Below are positions 22,702 to 32,387 of a stretch of DNA of 64,000 nt, in pieces; the stretch's first letter is position 1; every line of letters begins with the position of its first letter. Location: positions 62,001 through 126,000 of the forward strand of contig NZ_AEYF01000015.1 in the NCBI RefSeq assembly GCF_000292525.1. The letters run 5' to 3'. Both the position numbers and the translations under genes were made by a program. The notes beneath the pieces were generated by a model. It was not told the DNA's origin. It saw only the letters and a program-made list of their open reading frames with translations, and did no database searches. Source of the DNA: Rhizobium sp. CCGE 510. Its GTDB lineage: Bacteria > Pseudomonadota > Alphaproteobacteria > Rhizobiales > Rhizobiaceae.

Positions 22702-25194
22702 GTGCCAACATTTTCGCCTAGCTTAGAGAAGGCGCTCCATCAGGCACTGACCTTTGCCAATGAGCGGCACCACGAATATGCGACGCTCGAGCATCTGCTG
22801 CTCGCCCTGATCGACGATGCCGATGCGGCCGCGGTCATGGGAGCCTGCAATGTCGATCTCGACGCGCTGCGCAAGACGCTCGTCGAGTACGTCGATAATG
22901 AACTTTCCAATCTTATCACCGGTTATGACGAGGATTCGAAGCCCACGTCCGGCTTCCAGCGTGTCATCCAGCGCGCCGTCATCCACGTGCAATCGTCCGG
23001 CCGCGAAGAGGTGACCGGCGCCAATGTGCTTGTCGCGATCTTCGCCGAGCGCGAAAGCCATGCCGCCTATTTCCTGCAGGAGCAGGAGATGACCCGCTAC
23101 GATGCCGTCAACTATATCTCGCACGGCATCGGCAAGCGCCCCGGTGCTTCGGAAGCTCGCCCCCCGCGCGGTGCCGAGGACGAAGCCGAAAGCAGCAAGC
23201 CGACGGCCCGCGGCGGCGAGGAAGAGGGCGGCCCCAAGAAGCAGCAGGATGCGCTCAAGGCTTATTGCGTCAATCTCAACGAGAAGGCCAAGGGCGGCAA
23301 GATCGACCCGCTGATCGGCCGTCACGCAGAGGTGAGCCGCACCATTCAGATCCTGTGCCGCCGTTCGAAGAACAATCCGCTCTACGTCGGTGATCCCGGC
23401 GTCGGCAAGACGGCGATCGCCGAAGGCCTTGCCAAGCGCATCGTCGAAGGCAAGGTTCCCGAAGCGCTGGCTGACGCGACGATTTTCTCGCTCGACATGG
23501 GCACGCTGCTCGCCGGCACGCGCTATCGCGGCGATTTCGAAGAGCGCCTGAAGCAGGTTGTCAAGGAACTGGAAGAATATCCGGGCGCCGTTCTCTTCAT
23601 CGACGAGATCCACACGGTGATCGGCGCCGGCGCCACCTCGGGCGGAGCGATGGATGCATCGAACCTTCTGAAGCCGGCCCTGTCGTCGGGCGCGATCCGT
23701 TGCATCGGCTCGACCACCTACAAGGAATATCGCCAGTTCTTCGAGAAGGACCGGGCGCTGGTTCGCAGATTCCAGAAAATCGACGTCAGCGAGCCGTCGA
23801 TCGAGGATGCAATCGAGATCATGAAGGGCCTGAAGCCCTATTTCGAAGAGTATCACCACCTGCGTTATTCGAACGATGCCATCAAGTCGGCCGTCGAACT
23901 CTCGGCCCGCTATATCTCCGACCGCAAACTGCCGGATAAGGCAATCGACGTCATCGACGAGACCGGTGCGGCCCAGATGCTGCTGCCGCCGTCGAAGCGC
24001 CGCAAGCTGATCACCGAAAAGGAAATCGAGGCGACGGTCGCGACGATGGCGCGCATTCCGCCGAAGACCGTCTCCAAGGATGACGAAGCGGTGCTTGCTA
24101 ATCTCGAAAAGGAACTGCGCTCGGTCGTCTACGGCCAGGATATCGCGATCGAAGCCCTTTCGACCTCAATCAAGCTCGCCCGCGCCGGCCTTCGCGAGCC
24201 GAACAAGCCGATCGGCGCTTATGTCTTCTCCGGACCGACCGGCGTCGGCAAGACCGAGGTGGCAAAGCAGCTGGCATCGTCGCTCGGCGTCGAGCTTCTG
24301 CGCTTCGACATGTCGGAATATATGGAGAGGCACACGGTCTCGCGTCTGCTCGGAGCGCCTCCCGGCTATGTCGGTTTCGACCAAGGCGGTCTTCTCACCG
24401 ATGGCGTCGACCAGCACCCGCATTGCGTGGTCCTGCTCGACGAAATCGAGAAGGCGCATCCCGACATCTACAATATCCTGCTGCAGGTCATGGACCACGG
24501 CACGCTGACCGACCATAACGGCAAGAAGATCGACTTCCGCAACGTCATCCTGATTATGACGACGAATGCGGGCGCCTCCGAAATGGCAAAGGCCGCGATC
24601 GGCTTCGGCTCGTCCAAGCGCACCGGCGAGGACGAGGAGGCGCTGACCCGCCTGTTCACGCCGGAGTTCCGCAACCGTCTCGACGCGATCATTCCTTTTG
24701 CGGCGCTGCCGACGGCTGTGATCCACAAGGTCGTGCAGAAGTTCATCATGCAACTGGAGGCCCAGCTTTCCGAAAGGAACGTCACCTTCGACCTGCATGA
24801 AGACGCGATCGCCTGGCTTTCGGAGAAGGGTTACGACGAGAAGATGGGCGCCCGCCCGCTTGCCCGTGTGATCCAGGACTCCATCAAGAAGCCGCTGGCC
24901 AACGAGATCCTCTTTGGCAAGCTGAAGAAGGGTGGCGTCGTCAACGTCACCGTCGGCCCGATGGAAGACGGCAAGCCGGGCATCGTGTTGGAAGCTATTT
25001 CGGATACGGCTCCGATCAAGCCGAAGCCGGAAGCTGAGGTCGTGCATCCCGAAGCCGACGACCAGGGTGATGGCGAGCTGAAGACGAAAGCGGCCCCCAA
25101 GACCCGCGCCAAGGCGGTGCCGCAGGCCGAGCCTGAGGTTCGCGACGCCCCCAAGAAGGGCAGTGCGGTTCCGAAGGTTCCACGCAAGAAGTGA
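22702..25194 (+). CDS. clpA: ATP-dependent Clp protease ATP-binding subunit ClpA
   Basis: An 830-residue Hsp100 unfoldase that works with ClpP. It has the N-terminal double Clp_N repeat (to about residue 150), a first AAA+ module with Walker A GDPGVGKT near 231 and Walker B VLFIDEIH, and a second with GPTGVGKT near 511. The closing 60 residues are a Lys/Ala/Pro-rich tail longer than in E. coli ClpA (758 residues), a feature of the rhizobial protein. Start by GTG at 22702. A terminator follows. Confidence 0.96.
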   Translation: MPTFSPSLEKALHQALTFANERHHEYATLEHLLLALIDDADAAAVMGACNVDLDALRKTLVEYVDNELSNLITGYDEDSKPTSGFQRVIQRAVIHVQSSGREEVTGANVLVAIFAERESHAAYFLQEQEMTRYDAVNYISHGIGKRPGASEARPPRGAEDEAESSKPTARGGEEEGGPKKQQDALKAYCVNLNEKAKGGKIDPLIGRHAEVSRTIQILCRRSKNNPLYVGDPGVGKTAIAEGLAKRIVEGKVPEALADATIFSLDMGTLLAGTRYRGDFEERLKQVVKELEEYPGAVLFIDEIHTVIGAGATSGGAMDASNLLKPALSSGAIRCIGSTTYKEYRQFFEKDRALVRRFQKIDVSEPSIEDAIEIMKGLKPYFEEYHHLRYSNDAIKSAVELSARYISDRKLPDKAIDVIDETGAAQMLLPPSKRRKLITEKEIEATVATMARIPPKTVSKDDEAVLANLEKELRSVVYGQDIAIEALSTSIKLARAGLREPNKPIGAYVFSGPTGVGKTEVAKQLASSLGVELLRFDMSEYMERHTVSRLLGAPPGYVGFDQGGLLTDGVDQHPHCVVLLDEIEKAHPDIYNILLQVMDHGTLTDHNGKKIDFRNVILIMTTNAGASEMAKAAIGFGSSKRTGEDEEALTRLFTPEFRNRLDAIIPFAALPTAVIHKVVQKFIMQLEAQLSERNVTFDLHEDAIAWLSEKGYDEKMGARPLARVIQDSIKKPLANEILFGKLKKGGVVNVTVGPMEDGKPGIVLEAISDTAPIKPKPEAEVVHPEADDQGDGELKTKAAPKTRAKAVPQAEPEVRDAPKKGSAVPKVPRKK

Positions 25195-25212
25195 GCTTTC
25201 GTCATTGAATCG

Positions 25213-25240
25213 AAAAAGGCCGCGTCACTGCGGCCTTTTT
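25213..25240 (+). terminator. Rho-independent terminator after clpA
   Basis: AAAAAGGCCGC pairs with GCGGCCTTTTT around a six-base loop, 18 bases after the clpA stop. Confidence 0.93.
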
Positions 25241-25296
25241 CATTTGTTGCTCTTTCCTTTGCCTTTGCCTCTGCCTCGCTTCGGCAGCGATCGATA

Positions 25297-25728
25297 TCAG
25301 GCGAGCGCCGCCCTGATCTTTTCGGCATGGGCGGCAAGCACGGCACCATCCTCCATCTTGCCGGAATGCGGCTTGAGTGCTGCGCCCTCGTGGCGCGGGA
25401 TGATGTGGAAATGCAGATGAAACACCGTTTGCCCGGCGGCCGGTTCATTGAACTGGGCGATGAACACGCCGTCGGCGTCGAAGACGTCCTTGACGGCATT
25501 GGCGATCCTCTGAACAACAATGATCGCATGGGTGAGGGTGGCTGGATCGGCATCGAGAATATTCCGCGACGCCGCCTTCGGCACGACGAGCACATGGCCC
25601 GGGGCCTGCGGCATAACATCCATGAATGCGACCGTATGCTGGTCCTCATAGATACGGTGCGAGGGGATTTCACCGCGCAGGATCTTGGCGAAGATGTTGT
25701 TGTCGTCATAGGCGGCCGGGCTGGTCAT
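25297..25728 (-). CDS. HIT family (histidine triad) nucleotide hydrolase
   Basis: A 143-residue HINT-branch protein. The triad is HLHFHIIPR (His104, His106, His108) and the upstream GHVLVVPK strand is conserved. Family members hydrolyse adenosine phosphoramidates or dinucleoside phosphates. GAGGAG precedes the start. It is separated from the FemAB-like gene by 57 bases on the same strand. Confidence 0.92.
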   Translation of the reverse strand: MTSPAAYDDNNIFAKILRGEIPSHRIYEDQHTVAFMDVMPQAPGHVLVVPKAASRNILDADPATLTHAIIVVQRIANAVKDVFDADGVFIAQFNEPAAGQTVFHLHFHIIPRHEGAALKPHSGKMEDGAVLAAHAEKIRAALA

Positions 25729-25785
25729 CGCGAAATCTCCTCTTTGTGCAGTCGTTAACCGGGTAGCGCGGCCGGCGAGGCGGCG

Positions 25786-26976
25786 TCAATCCTCCGGCGG
25801 GCGCTCGCCCTTGCGGAATGGGCTGTGCTCGCTCAGCAGCTCGCTCATCTGTTCGACATCGGCGCGCTCGCGCGCGAGATAGTCGCCGATCGCCCGGCGA
25901 AGGCCGGCATGGGCGACATAGTGGGCGGAATGTGTCGTCACCGGCAGGTAACCGCGGGCGAGCTTGTGTTCGCCCTGCGCTCCGGCCTCTACCCGTTTCA
26001 ATCCTTTCGAAAGCGCGAAGTCGATCGCCTGGTGATAGCAGACTTCGAAATGCAGGAAGGGATGCTCCTCGATGCAGCCCCAGTGACGACCGTAGAGCGT
26101 ATCGCCGCCGATGAAGTTGATCGCGCCGGCGATATAGCGCCCGTTGCGTTTGGCCATGACCAGCAGGATGTCGTCGGCCATACGCTCGCCTATCAGCGAA
26201 TAGAATTTGCGGGTGAGATAGGGCCGGCCCCATTTGCGGCCACCGGTATCCATATAGAATTTGAAGAACTGATCCCAGATGCGTTCCGTCAGATCGCGGC
26301 CGGTCAGCCAGTCGATGCTGATGCCGTTTTCGAGGGCGGCGCGGCGCTCCTTGCGCAACGCCTTGCGTTTGCGCGAGGCCAGCGTCTCGAGAAATTCCTC
26401 GTGATTGGCATAGCCGTCATTGATGAAGTGGAATTGCTGGTCGGTGCGGTGCAGATAGCCGTCCATCTCGAAGACGCCGATCTCCTCGTCCGGCACGAAG
26501 GTGATATGGGCCGAGGAAATGCCGAGCCGGCGCACGACCTCCTTCAGGCTTTCGGCGATCGCGCTCTGGATCGGCAGCCGTTGCAGCCCCTCGGCAACAA
26601 GCAGACGCGGGCCTGTCGCCGGGGTGAACGGAATGGAGCACTGAAGTTTGGGGTAATACTGACCGCCGGCCCGCTCGAAGGCGTCGGCCCAGCCATGATC
26701 GAAGACATATTCGCCCTGGCTGTGGTTCTTGAGGTAGCCGGGCAGGGCGCCGATCAGTTCGCCGCGATCGGTCTCGAGCAGCAGGTGGTGGCCGAGCCAG
26801 CCAGTCTCGGCGTCGGCCGAGCCGGATTCTTCCAGCGACGATAAAAAGGCATGCGAAACGAAGGGATTGTAGGCAAGCGTCCTGCAAGTCTTCGACGCCC
26901 CGGAAAGCCTTGACCAGCTCCCCGGGGAAATCGCGGTGAAGGAGCGTTCTACGCGAATAGATAGTTCTTCAGTCAT
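25786..26976 (-). CDS. FemAB-like / DUF482 GNAT-fold acyltransferase
   Basis: A 396-residue protein of the COG3146/DUF482 family, related to FemAB aminoacyltransferases. Recognisable segments are NPFVSHAFLSSLEESGS, GALPGYLKNHSQGEYVFDHG, and the C-terminal ARGYLPVTTHSAHYVAHAGL. The family is widespread in proteobacteria and presumed to transfer acyl or aminoacyl groups; its substrate is not established. It precedes the HIT gene on the minus strand. Confidence 0.86.
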   Translation of the reverse strand: MTEELSIRVERSFTAISPGSWSRLSGASKTCRTLAYNPFVSHAFLSSLEESGSADAETGWLGHHLLLETDRGELIGALPGYLKNHSQGEYVFDHGWADAFERAGGQYYPKLQCSIPFTPATGPRLLVAEGLQRLPIQSAIAESLKEVVRRLGISSAHITFVPDEEIGVFEMDGYLHRTDQQFHFINDGYANHEEFLETLASRKRKALRKERRAALENGISIDWLTGRDLTERIWDQFFKFYMDTGGRKWGRPYLTRKFYSLIGERMADDILLVMAKRNGRYIAGAINFIGGDTLYGRHWGCIEEHPFLHFEVCYHQAIDFALSKGLKRVEAGAQGEHKLARGYLPVTTHSAHYVAHAGLRRAIGDYLARERADVEQMSELLSEHSPFRKGERPPED

Positions 26977-27053
26977 GGGGCGGATGCGAAGCCTGTGGGA
27001 GGGGAGGTTGGCTCTGCCTCAGTCTGCGCATGATCTTGGCCAAAAAGCGAGCG

Positions 27054-27773
27054 TCAAACCGCCACACGCGGGTCGAAGCCTTCGAAGGTCATCTGATCTG
27101 CGTTTGCAAACGTCCGCCGGCGCGCCTCTTCGTCACGTACCGTCCAGGTGATGACAGGAATGCCCTTTTCGCGTTCGCCTGATATGAAGGCATTCGGCAG
27201 ATCGTCATAATGGTAAGAGATGAAATCGAGCCCGATCTCCATCGCCTTCGCATGCGCCTCGAATTCCCCCGGCGTGTTGCCATTGGCCGTCAACCCGAGC
27301 GGGTAGGCTGCGTCAAGTGTCCTCAGATCGCGCAGCAGCCAGTGGTCGAAGCTCATCAGCGCCACCTTGCCTTCATAATCCTGAAGCACCTCAAGGACAG
27401 CTTCGGCGAAACCCTCGTCGTCGGCCTCGCGGCCCTTGAGCTCCAGCACCAGCGGCACCTTGCCCTGGACGAGATCGAGGAGCTGGCGCAACGTTGGCAC
27501 CTTATCGGTCGTGCCGCCGACGGCGATCAGCCCGAGTTCCCTGGAGGTGCGCTCGCGGATGTCGCCGGTGAGGTTGCAGAGCCGCTGCAGGTCCTCGTCG
27601 TGAAAGACGACCGGCACGCCGTCGGAGGCGTAGTGCAGGTCGCATTCGATCGCAAAGCCCGCTTCGACGGCGCGCGAGAAGGCCGAAAGCGTGTTTTCCC
27701 AGACGAGTTTGTTGAGGTCGTGATAGCCGCGGTGGGCGACCGGCAGGTCCCTGATCCAGGCGGCGTTGGTCAT
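27054..27773 (-). CDS. Glycerophosphodiester phosphodiesterase
   Basis: A 239-residue cytoplasmic GDPD that releases glycerol-3-phosphate from deacylated phospholipids. The catalytic pair is AHRGYHD (His14-Arg15), and the metal ligands are ENTLSAF (Glu27) and ECDLHY, followed by VVFHDEDLQRL. No signal peptide. Its ATG overlaps the stop of the preceding RidA gene in ATGA, so the two are translationally coupled. Confidence 0.9.
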   Translation of the reverse strand: MTNAAWIRDLPVAHRGYHDLNKLVWENTLSAFSRAVEAGFAIECDLHYASDGVPVVFHDEDLQRLCNLTGDIRERTSRELGLIAVGGTTDKVPTLRQLLDLVQGKVPLVLELKGREADDEGFAEAVLEVLQDYEGKVALMSFDHWLLRDLRTLDAAYPLGLTANGNTPGEFEAHAKAMEIGLDFISYHYDDLPNAFISGEREKGIPVITWTVRDEEARRRTFANADQMTFEGFDPRVAV

Positions 27774-28240
27774 TCTGCGATTTCCATGATAACATCGATC
27801 TCGACAGCGGCATTCAGCGGCAGGGCGGCCATGCCGACGGCGGCACGCGCATGTTTGCCGGCCTCGCCGAGCACGCCGGCAATCAGGTTAGAAGCACCGT
27901 TGATAACGAGGTGCTGCTCGACGAAGTCGGGCGCCGAGGCGACGAAGCCGTTCAGCTTGATCACCCGCCGGATGCGGCCGAGATCACCGCCAAGCGCCGC
28001 CTTCGCCTGGGCAAGGATGTTGATGGCGCAGAGTTCGGCGCCGCGCTGGCCGCTCGCAACGTCGACGGTCTTGCCGAGATGGCCCGAAACGGCGATCTTG
28101 CCGCCTTCGAGCGGTAGCTGGCCGGAGATGTAGAGAAGATTGCCGCTGATGACATAGGGTACGTAATTTGCAGCAGGTGCTGCAGCTTCGGGCAGGGTTA
28201 TCCCCATCTCAGTCAGGCGCTTTGCAATTTCATCGGACAT
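27770..28240 (-). CDS. RidA/YjgF family protein
   Basis: A 156-residue protein of the YjgF-YER057c-UK114 superfamily (subgroup with an extended N-terminus). It has YVISGNLLYISGQLP near the start and a C-terminal AVGMAALPLNAAVEIDVIME. The canonical RidA arginine that binds the imine carboxylate is not obvious, and the family's other branches have unknown substrates. The start at 28240 follows GGAGACGAAA. Overlaps the GDPD gene by four bases. Confidence 0.88.
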   Translation of the reverse strand: MSDEIAKRLTEMGITLPEAAAPAANYVPYVISGNLLYISGQLPLEGGKIAVSGHLGKTVDVASGQRGAELCAINILAQAKAALGGDLGRIRRVIKLNGFVASAPDFVEQHLVINGASNLIAGVLGEAGKHARAAVGMAALPLNAAVEIDVIMEIAE

Positions 28241-28376
28241 TTTCGTCTCCGCTTTTGTTGTCAATTCTTCAAAAATTATGCATCAAGACTAGAATCTTTA
28301 ATATGACAGGTTCGAGCCTCGATTTGGCCGAAAGCGTTCTTATAACATCGCGACCGAGTCCAACAGGAGTTAATGA

Positions 28377-29213
28377 ATGTTCCGATCGAGTCTTGTCGCT
28401 CTGCTTCTCGCCAGCGTTTCCGCCAATGCATGGGCGGCTGCGCCCGCGGTAAGCGCTGCGATCGCGACCGGCCTCGTCGCACATCGCGCCGTCTATGATC
28501 TGGAATTGAAGGACGCCTCGGACCGCTCCGGCATTGCCGGCATGTACGGTCGCATGGTGTATGAGTTCGACGGCAGCTATTGCCAGGGCTTCACCACCAA
28601 TTTCCGCTTCGTGACGCAGATCGACACCGGCGACAGTGTCCGCGTCAGCGACCAGCAGACCAAAACCTTCGAAAATCTCAAGGACGGCCAGTTTACCTTC
28701 GACACCAAGTCCTTCACCGACGAGCAGCTCGACAAGGAGGTCAACGGTGCGGCTCAGGACCAGCCGGATGGCGTCAAGGTCGATCTCAAGCAGCCGTTGA
28801 GCCGCGAACTCCAGCTTGCTGAAAGTCGCTTTCCCACCGAACATATGCTCGACGTGATCCAGAACGCCAAAGACGGAAAGCGCTTTTTCGAGGCCCGCGT
28901 CTTCGACGGCTCGGATGACGGCGACAAGTCGCTTGTGACGACGACGATCGTCGGCAAACAGGAGACCCCGGTTGCCGAGGAGGCCGATGCCGGCAATGCC
29001 GGCGCCTTCTCCAAAACGGCTTTCTGGCCGGTGACCATCGCCTATTTCAACGAGAATGCGAAATCGGATGCTTTGCCGGTCTACCGCATGTCCTTCAAGC
29101 TCTATGAGAACGGCATCACCCGCGACCTGACGATGGATTACGGCGATTTCGTCCTGACCGGCAAGCTTGCCAAGCTGGAGCTGCTCGACCGCAAGGCCGA
29201 GGTCTGCAAGTAG
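28377..29213 (+). CDS. eipB: Cell envelope integrity protein EipB (DUF1849)
   Basis: A 278-residue periplasmic protein with a signal peptide (MFRSSLVALLLASVSANAWA). It matches the DUF1849 family, whose Brucella member EipB folds as a beta-spiral and supports envelope integrity. The two cysteines that form the family disulfide are present as SYCQGF (Cys68) and EVCK (Cys277). The gene is divergent from the RidA-GDPD pair and not part of the rpsB operon. Confidence 0.88.
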   Translation: MFRSSLVALLLASVSANAWAAAPAVSAAIATGLVAHRAVYDLELKDASDRSGIAGMYGRMVYEFDGSYCQGFTTNFRFVTQIDTGDSVRVSDQQTKTFENLKDGQFTFDTKSFTDEQLDKEVNGAAQDQPDGVKVDLKQPLSRELQLAESRFPTEHMLDVIQNAKDGKRFFEARVFDGSDDGDKSLVTTTIVGKQETPVAEEADAGNAGAFSKTAFWPVTIAYFNENAKSDALPVYRMSFKLYENGITRDLTMDYGDFVLTGKLAKLELLDRKAEVCK

Positions 29214-29484
29214 GTAAGGTGCGAGGCGCCTCGCTCGATGATCGGACGGTCTATTCTGCGGCGCACCCTCCAGCGCTTCGTCCCATATGATGGGCTGCCG
29301 AGGCGAATGCCGGGATTTTACGGCATAAGCCTTGCTTTTACGCCAAATCGAATGTATGGGCACCGCATTCCACACGTAAGGCATGGGATTGTCCGGGAGA
29401 AATCCGGATCGTTCCGCCCGGTGGCATCTTCGAAGAGGATGCTGTTCGCCTTGCGGAGGTTCAACCGGAAAAGGATAAAAAGGC
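29214..29484 (+). promoter_or_regulatory. rpsB upstream region / leader
   Basis: These 271 non-coding bases precede rpsB and should hold its promoter and leader. A weak promoter-like pair is TTGCTT and TATGGG near 29333-29360. No clear coding frame is present. A structured S2-binding leader is possible but cannot be shown by eye. Confidence 0.35.
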
Positions 29485-30252
29485 ATGGCATTGCCCGATT
29501 TCTCTATGCGCCAGCTTCTCGAAGCAGGCGTCCACTTCGGCCACCAGACGCACCGCTGGAACCCGAAGATGAAGCCGTACATCTTCGGCGATCGTAACAA
29601 CATCCACATCATCGATCTCGCCCAGACCGTTCCGATGCTGTCGCGCGCCCTGCAGGTCGTCAGCGACACCGTTGCCCGCGGCGGCCGTGTTCTCTTCGTC
29701 GGCACCAAGCGCCAGGCGTCTGAGATTATCGCCGACAGCGCCAAGCGTTCGGCCCAGTACTACGTCAACTCGCGCTGGCTCGGCGGCATGATGACGAATT
29801 GGAAGACGATCTCCAACTCGATCCAGCGCCTGCGCAAGCTCGATGAGATCCTGAACGGCGAAGCCCAGGGCTTCACCAAGAAGGAACGCCTGAACCTCGA
29901 GCGCGAGCGTGAAAAGCTCGACAAGGCTCTCGGCGGTATCCGCGATATGGGCGGCACCCCTGACCTGATGTTCATCATCGACACCAACAAGGAAAAGATC
30001 GCGATTGACGAAGCCAAGCGCCTCGGCATCCCTGTCGTCGCCATCATCGATTCGAATTGCGACCCGGACCTGATCGACTATCCGATCCCGGGTAACGACG
30101 ACGCATCGCGCGCTATCGCTCTCTATTGCGAGCTGATCTCCCGCGCTGCCATCGACGGCATTGCCCGTCAGCAGGGCTCCTCCGGCCGTGATCTCGGCGC
30201 GTCCTCCGAAGTTCCGGTCGAGCCGGCTCTCGAGGAAGCAGCCGAAGGCTGA
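29485..30252 (+). CDS. rpsB: 30S ribosomal protein S2
   Basis: A 255-residue S2, with the signature starts [20 protein letters not shown] and [13 protein letters not shown], the coiled-coil insertion around [20 protein letters not shown], and the strand [14 protein letters not shown]. First gene of the rpsB-tsf-pyrH-frr series conserved in bacteria. Assembles late on the 30S head. Confidence 0.98.
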   Translation: MALPDFSMRQLLEAGVHFGHQTHRWNPKMKPYIFGDRNNIHIIDLAQTVPMLSRALQVVSDTVARGGRVLFVGTKRQASEIIADSAKRSAQYYVNSRWLGGMMTNWKTISNSIQRLRKLDEILNGEAQGFTKKERLNLEREREKLDKALGGIRDMGGTPDLMFIIDTNKEKIAIDEAKRLGIPVVAIIDSNCDPDLIDYPIPGNDDASRAIALYCELISRAAIDGIARQQGSSGRDLGASSEVPVEPALEEAAEG

Positions 30253-30315
30253 TGAAAGCGGGCGGATCGAAAGGTCCGCCAATGCTTGCAGGGACTGGGC
30301 TTGCAGAGACTGGGA

Positions 30316-30351
30316 AAGGCCGCTCGCGACTCATCGAAGTTCGGCGGCCTT
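30316..30351 (+). terminator. Intercistronic hairpin between rpsB and tsf
   Basis: AAGGCCGC (30316-30323) pairs with GCGGCCTT (30344-30351). It lies in the 255-base rpsB-tsf gap and is followed by a weakly T-rich stretch. It may cause partial termination, as in the rpsB-tsf attenuator of other bacteria (inference). Confidence 0.5.
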
Positions 30352-30507
30352 GCCTGTTTCAGGGCGAGGGCATCAGGCTCTTTGCCAGATAAGTTTCGTT
30401 ATGGCGCGTCTTCATCACGCTGTCATACATACAGGTACATTTCGTGCCTCAATCCGGTGCCGAGCCGCGCTTTGCGCTCCACCGTATGAACCGACAAGAG
30501 GAAGCTA

Positions 30508-31434
30508 ATGAGCGAGATTACGGCTGCAATGGTGAAGGAACTGCGCGAAAAGACCGGCGCAGGCATGATGGATTGCAAGAAGGCTCTTGCCGAAACCGGC
30601 GGCGACATGGAAGCGGCGATCGACTGGTTGCGCGCCAAGGGCATCGCCAAGGCCGACAAGAAGTCGGGCCGCACAGCCGCCGAAGGCCTCATCGGCGTTT
30701 CGAGCCAGGGCACCAAGGCGGTCGTCGTCGAAGTCAATTCCGAAACCGACTTCGTCGCCCGTAACGATGCCTTCCAGGATCTCGTCCGCGGCATTGCCAA
30801 GGTCGCCGTCTCCACGAACGGCACCGTCGACGCCGTTGCGGCTGCGACCTACCCGGCATCCGGCAAGCCCGTTTCCGACACGATCAAGGATGCGATCGCA
30901 ACGATCGGCGAGAACATGAACCTGCGCCGCTCGGTCGCGCTCTCCGTCGAGGACGGCGTCGTTGCCACCTACATCCACAATGCGGTTTCCGACGGCCTCG
31001 GCAAGCTCGGCGTTCTCGTTGCCCTGAAGTCGACCGGCGACAAGGACGCTCTGAACGCAATCGGCCGTCAGGTCGCCATGCACATTGCCGCGACAGCGCC
31101 GCTGGCGATCCGCCCTGAGGAAGTCGATGCCGCCGTCGCCGAGCGCGAGCGCAACGTCTTCATCGAGCAGTCGCGCGCCTCCGGCAAGCCAGACAACATC
31201 ATCGAAAAGATGGTCGACGGCCGCATGCGCAAGTTCTTCGAGGAAGTCGCCCTTCTCTCACAGGCTTTCGTCATCAATCCCGATCTGACCGTCGCAGCCG
31301 CCGTCAAGGAAGCTGAAAAGGCCGTCGGCGCGCCGATCGAAGTCGCCGGCATGGCCCGCCTTCTGCTCGGCGAAGGCGTCGAGAAGGAAGAAACCGATTT
31401 CGCAGCCGAAGTCGCGGCTGCCGTCAAGGGTTGA
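30508..31434 (+). CDS. tsf: Elongation factor Ts
   Basis: A 308-residue nucleotide exchange factor for EF-Tu. The N-terminal UBA-like domain has [19 protein letters not shown] and ends in the [18 protein letters not shown] linker. The TDFVARN motif, essential for GDP release, is present. AGAGGAAG precedes the ATG. Confidence 0.98.
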   Translation: MSEITAAMVKELREKTGAGMMDCKKALAETGGDMEAAIDWLRAKGIAKADKKSGRTAAEGLIGVSSQGTKAVVVEVNSETDFVARNDAFQDLVRGIAKVAVSTNGTVDAVAAATYPASGKPVSDTIKDAIATIGENMNLRRSVALSVEDGVVATYIHNAVSDGLGKLGVLVALKSTGDKDALNAIGRQVAMHIAATAPLAIRPEEVDAAVAERERNVFIEQSRASGKPDNIIEKMVDGRMRKFFEEVALLSQAFVINPDLTVAAAVKEAEKAVGAPIEVAGMARLLLGEGVEKEETDFAAEVAAAVKG

Positions 31435-31462
31435 TCTTCCAGCCATAATTGGGAAAACACCA

Positions 31463-31488
31463 GGGCATCGCGTGACAACGCGGTGCCC
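31463..31488 (+). terminator. Stem-loop between tsf and pyrH
   Basis: GGGCATCGCG pairs with CGCGGTGCCC around a six-base loop. The following bases are only weakly T-rich, so partial termination or message stabilisation is more likely than full termination. Confidence 0.55.
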
Positions 31489-31529
31489 TTCGTGTATCGG
31501 GCAGTCACGGCAATTTACGAGGAGCCAAG

Positions 31530-32252
31530 ATGTCTATAGAGCCTGTCTATAAACGCGTTCTACTCAAGGCTTCCGGCGAAGCACTCATGGGTAGCCAGGG
31601 CTTCGGGATCGATGTTGCGGTAGCGGACCGCGTTGCATCCGACATCGCCGAGGCAAGGCATATGGGCGTGGAAGTCGGCGTCGTCGTCGGTGGCGGCAAT
31701 ATCTTCCGGGGTGTCGCGGTAGCGTCCAAGGGCGGCGACCGGGTCACCGGCGACCACATGGGCATGCTCGGCACCATCATCAACGCGCTGGCGCTTGCGA
31801 CCTCGCTGCGCAAGCTGAACATCGATACGGTGGTGCTTTCGGCCATCTCCATGCCCGAGATCTGCGAGAGCTTTTCGCAGCGCGCAACCCTCTATCATCT
31901 GTCGATGGGACGCGTGGTGATCTTTGCCGGCGGCACCGGCAACCCCTTCTTCACCACCGATTCGGCCGCAGCATTGCGCGCTGCTGAAATGGGCGCGGAG
32001 GCGATCTTCAAGGGCACGCAGGTCGATGGGATCTATACCGCCGACCCGAAGAAATATCCCGATGCGACTCGCCTCGACCGCCTGACACACCAGGAAGTAC
32101 TGGACAGGGGGCTTGCGGTGATGGACGTTGCCGCCGTGGCGCTCGCCAGGGAGAATTCCATTCCGATCATCGTCTTCTCGATCCATGAGAAAGGCGGTTT
32201 TGCTGAAATCTTGACGGGGGGTGGCCTCAAGACCATCGTCTCCGACAACTGA
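31530..32252 (+). CDS. pyrH: Uridylate kinase (UMP kinase)
   Basis: A 240-residue hexameric UMP kinase of the amino-acid kinase fold. Typical segments: RVLLKASGEALMG, VVVGGGNIFRG, AGGTGNPFFTTDSAAALRA and GIYTADPKKYPDA. It converts UMP to UDP for RNA and cell-wall precursors. GAGGAGCC precedes the ATG. Confidence 0.97.
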   Translation: MSIEPVYKRVLLKASGEALMGSQGFGIDVAVADRVASDIAEARHMGVEVGVVVGGGNIFRGVAVASKGGDRVTGDHMGMLGTIINALALATSLRKLNIDTVVLSAISMPEICESFSQRATLYHLSMGRVVIFAGGTGNPFFTTDSAAALRAAEMGAEAIFKGTQVDGIYTADPKKYPDATRLDRLTHQEVLDRGLAVMDVAAVALARENSIPIIVFSIHEKGGFAEILTGGGLKTIVSDN

Positions 32253-32342
32253 TATAAGCTGCGCCGCTTGATCAGGCGCAGCCCTCGCTAAAACATGGTG
32301 ATTTAGGCCCGGTTGGTCTGAAATCTGAATCATGTTGCGGCA

Positions 32343-32371
32343 AGCGAATCTGACAGATAGCGACGCGCTTT
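32343..32371. repeat. Second copy of the rhizobial repeat end motif
   Basis: AGCGAATCTGACAGATAGCG followed by ACGCGCTTTA matches the right end of the element at 6243-6354 with few changes. It lies 17 bases before the frr start, so it is part of the frr leader. Confidence 0.5.
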
Positions 32372-32387
32372 ATACGGGAGCATCGAC

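Noticed and set aside
29238..29597. 119-codon frame before and overlapping rpsB
   Set aside because: It overlaps the start of rpsB in another frame, is very Arg-rich and has no plausible ribosome-binding site.
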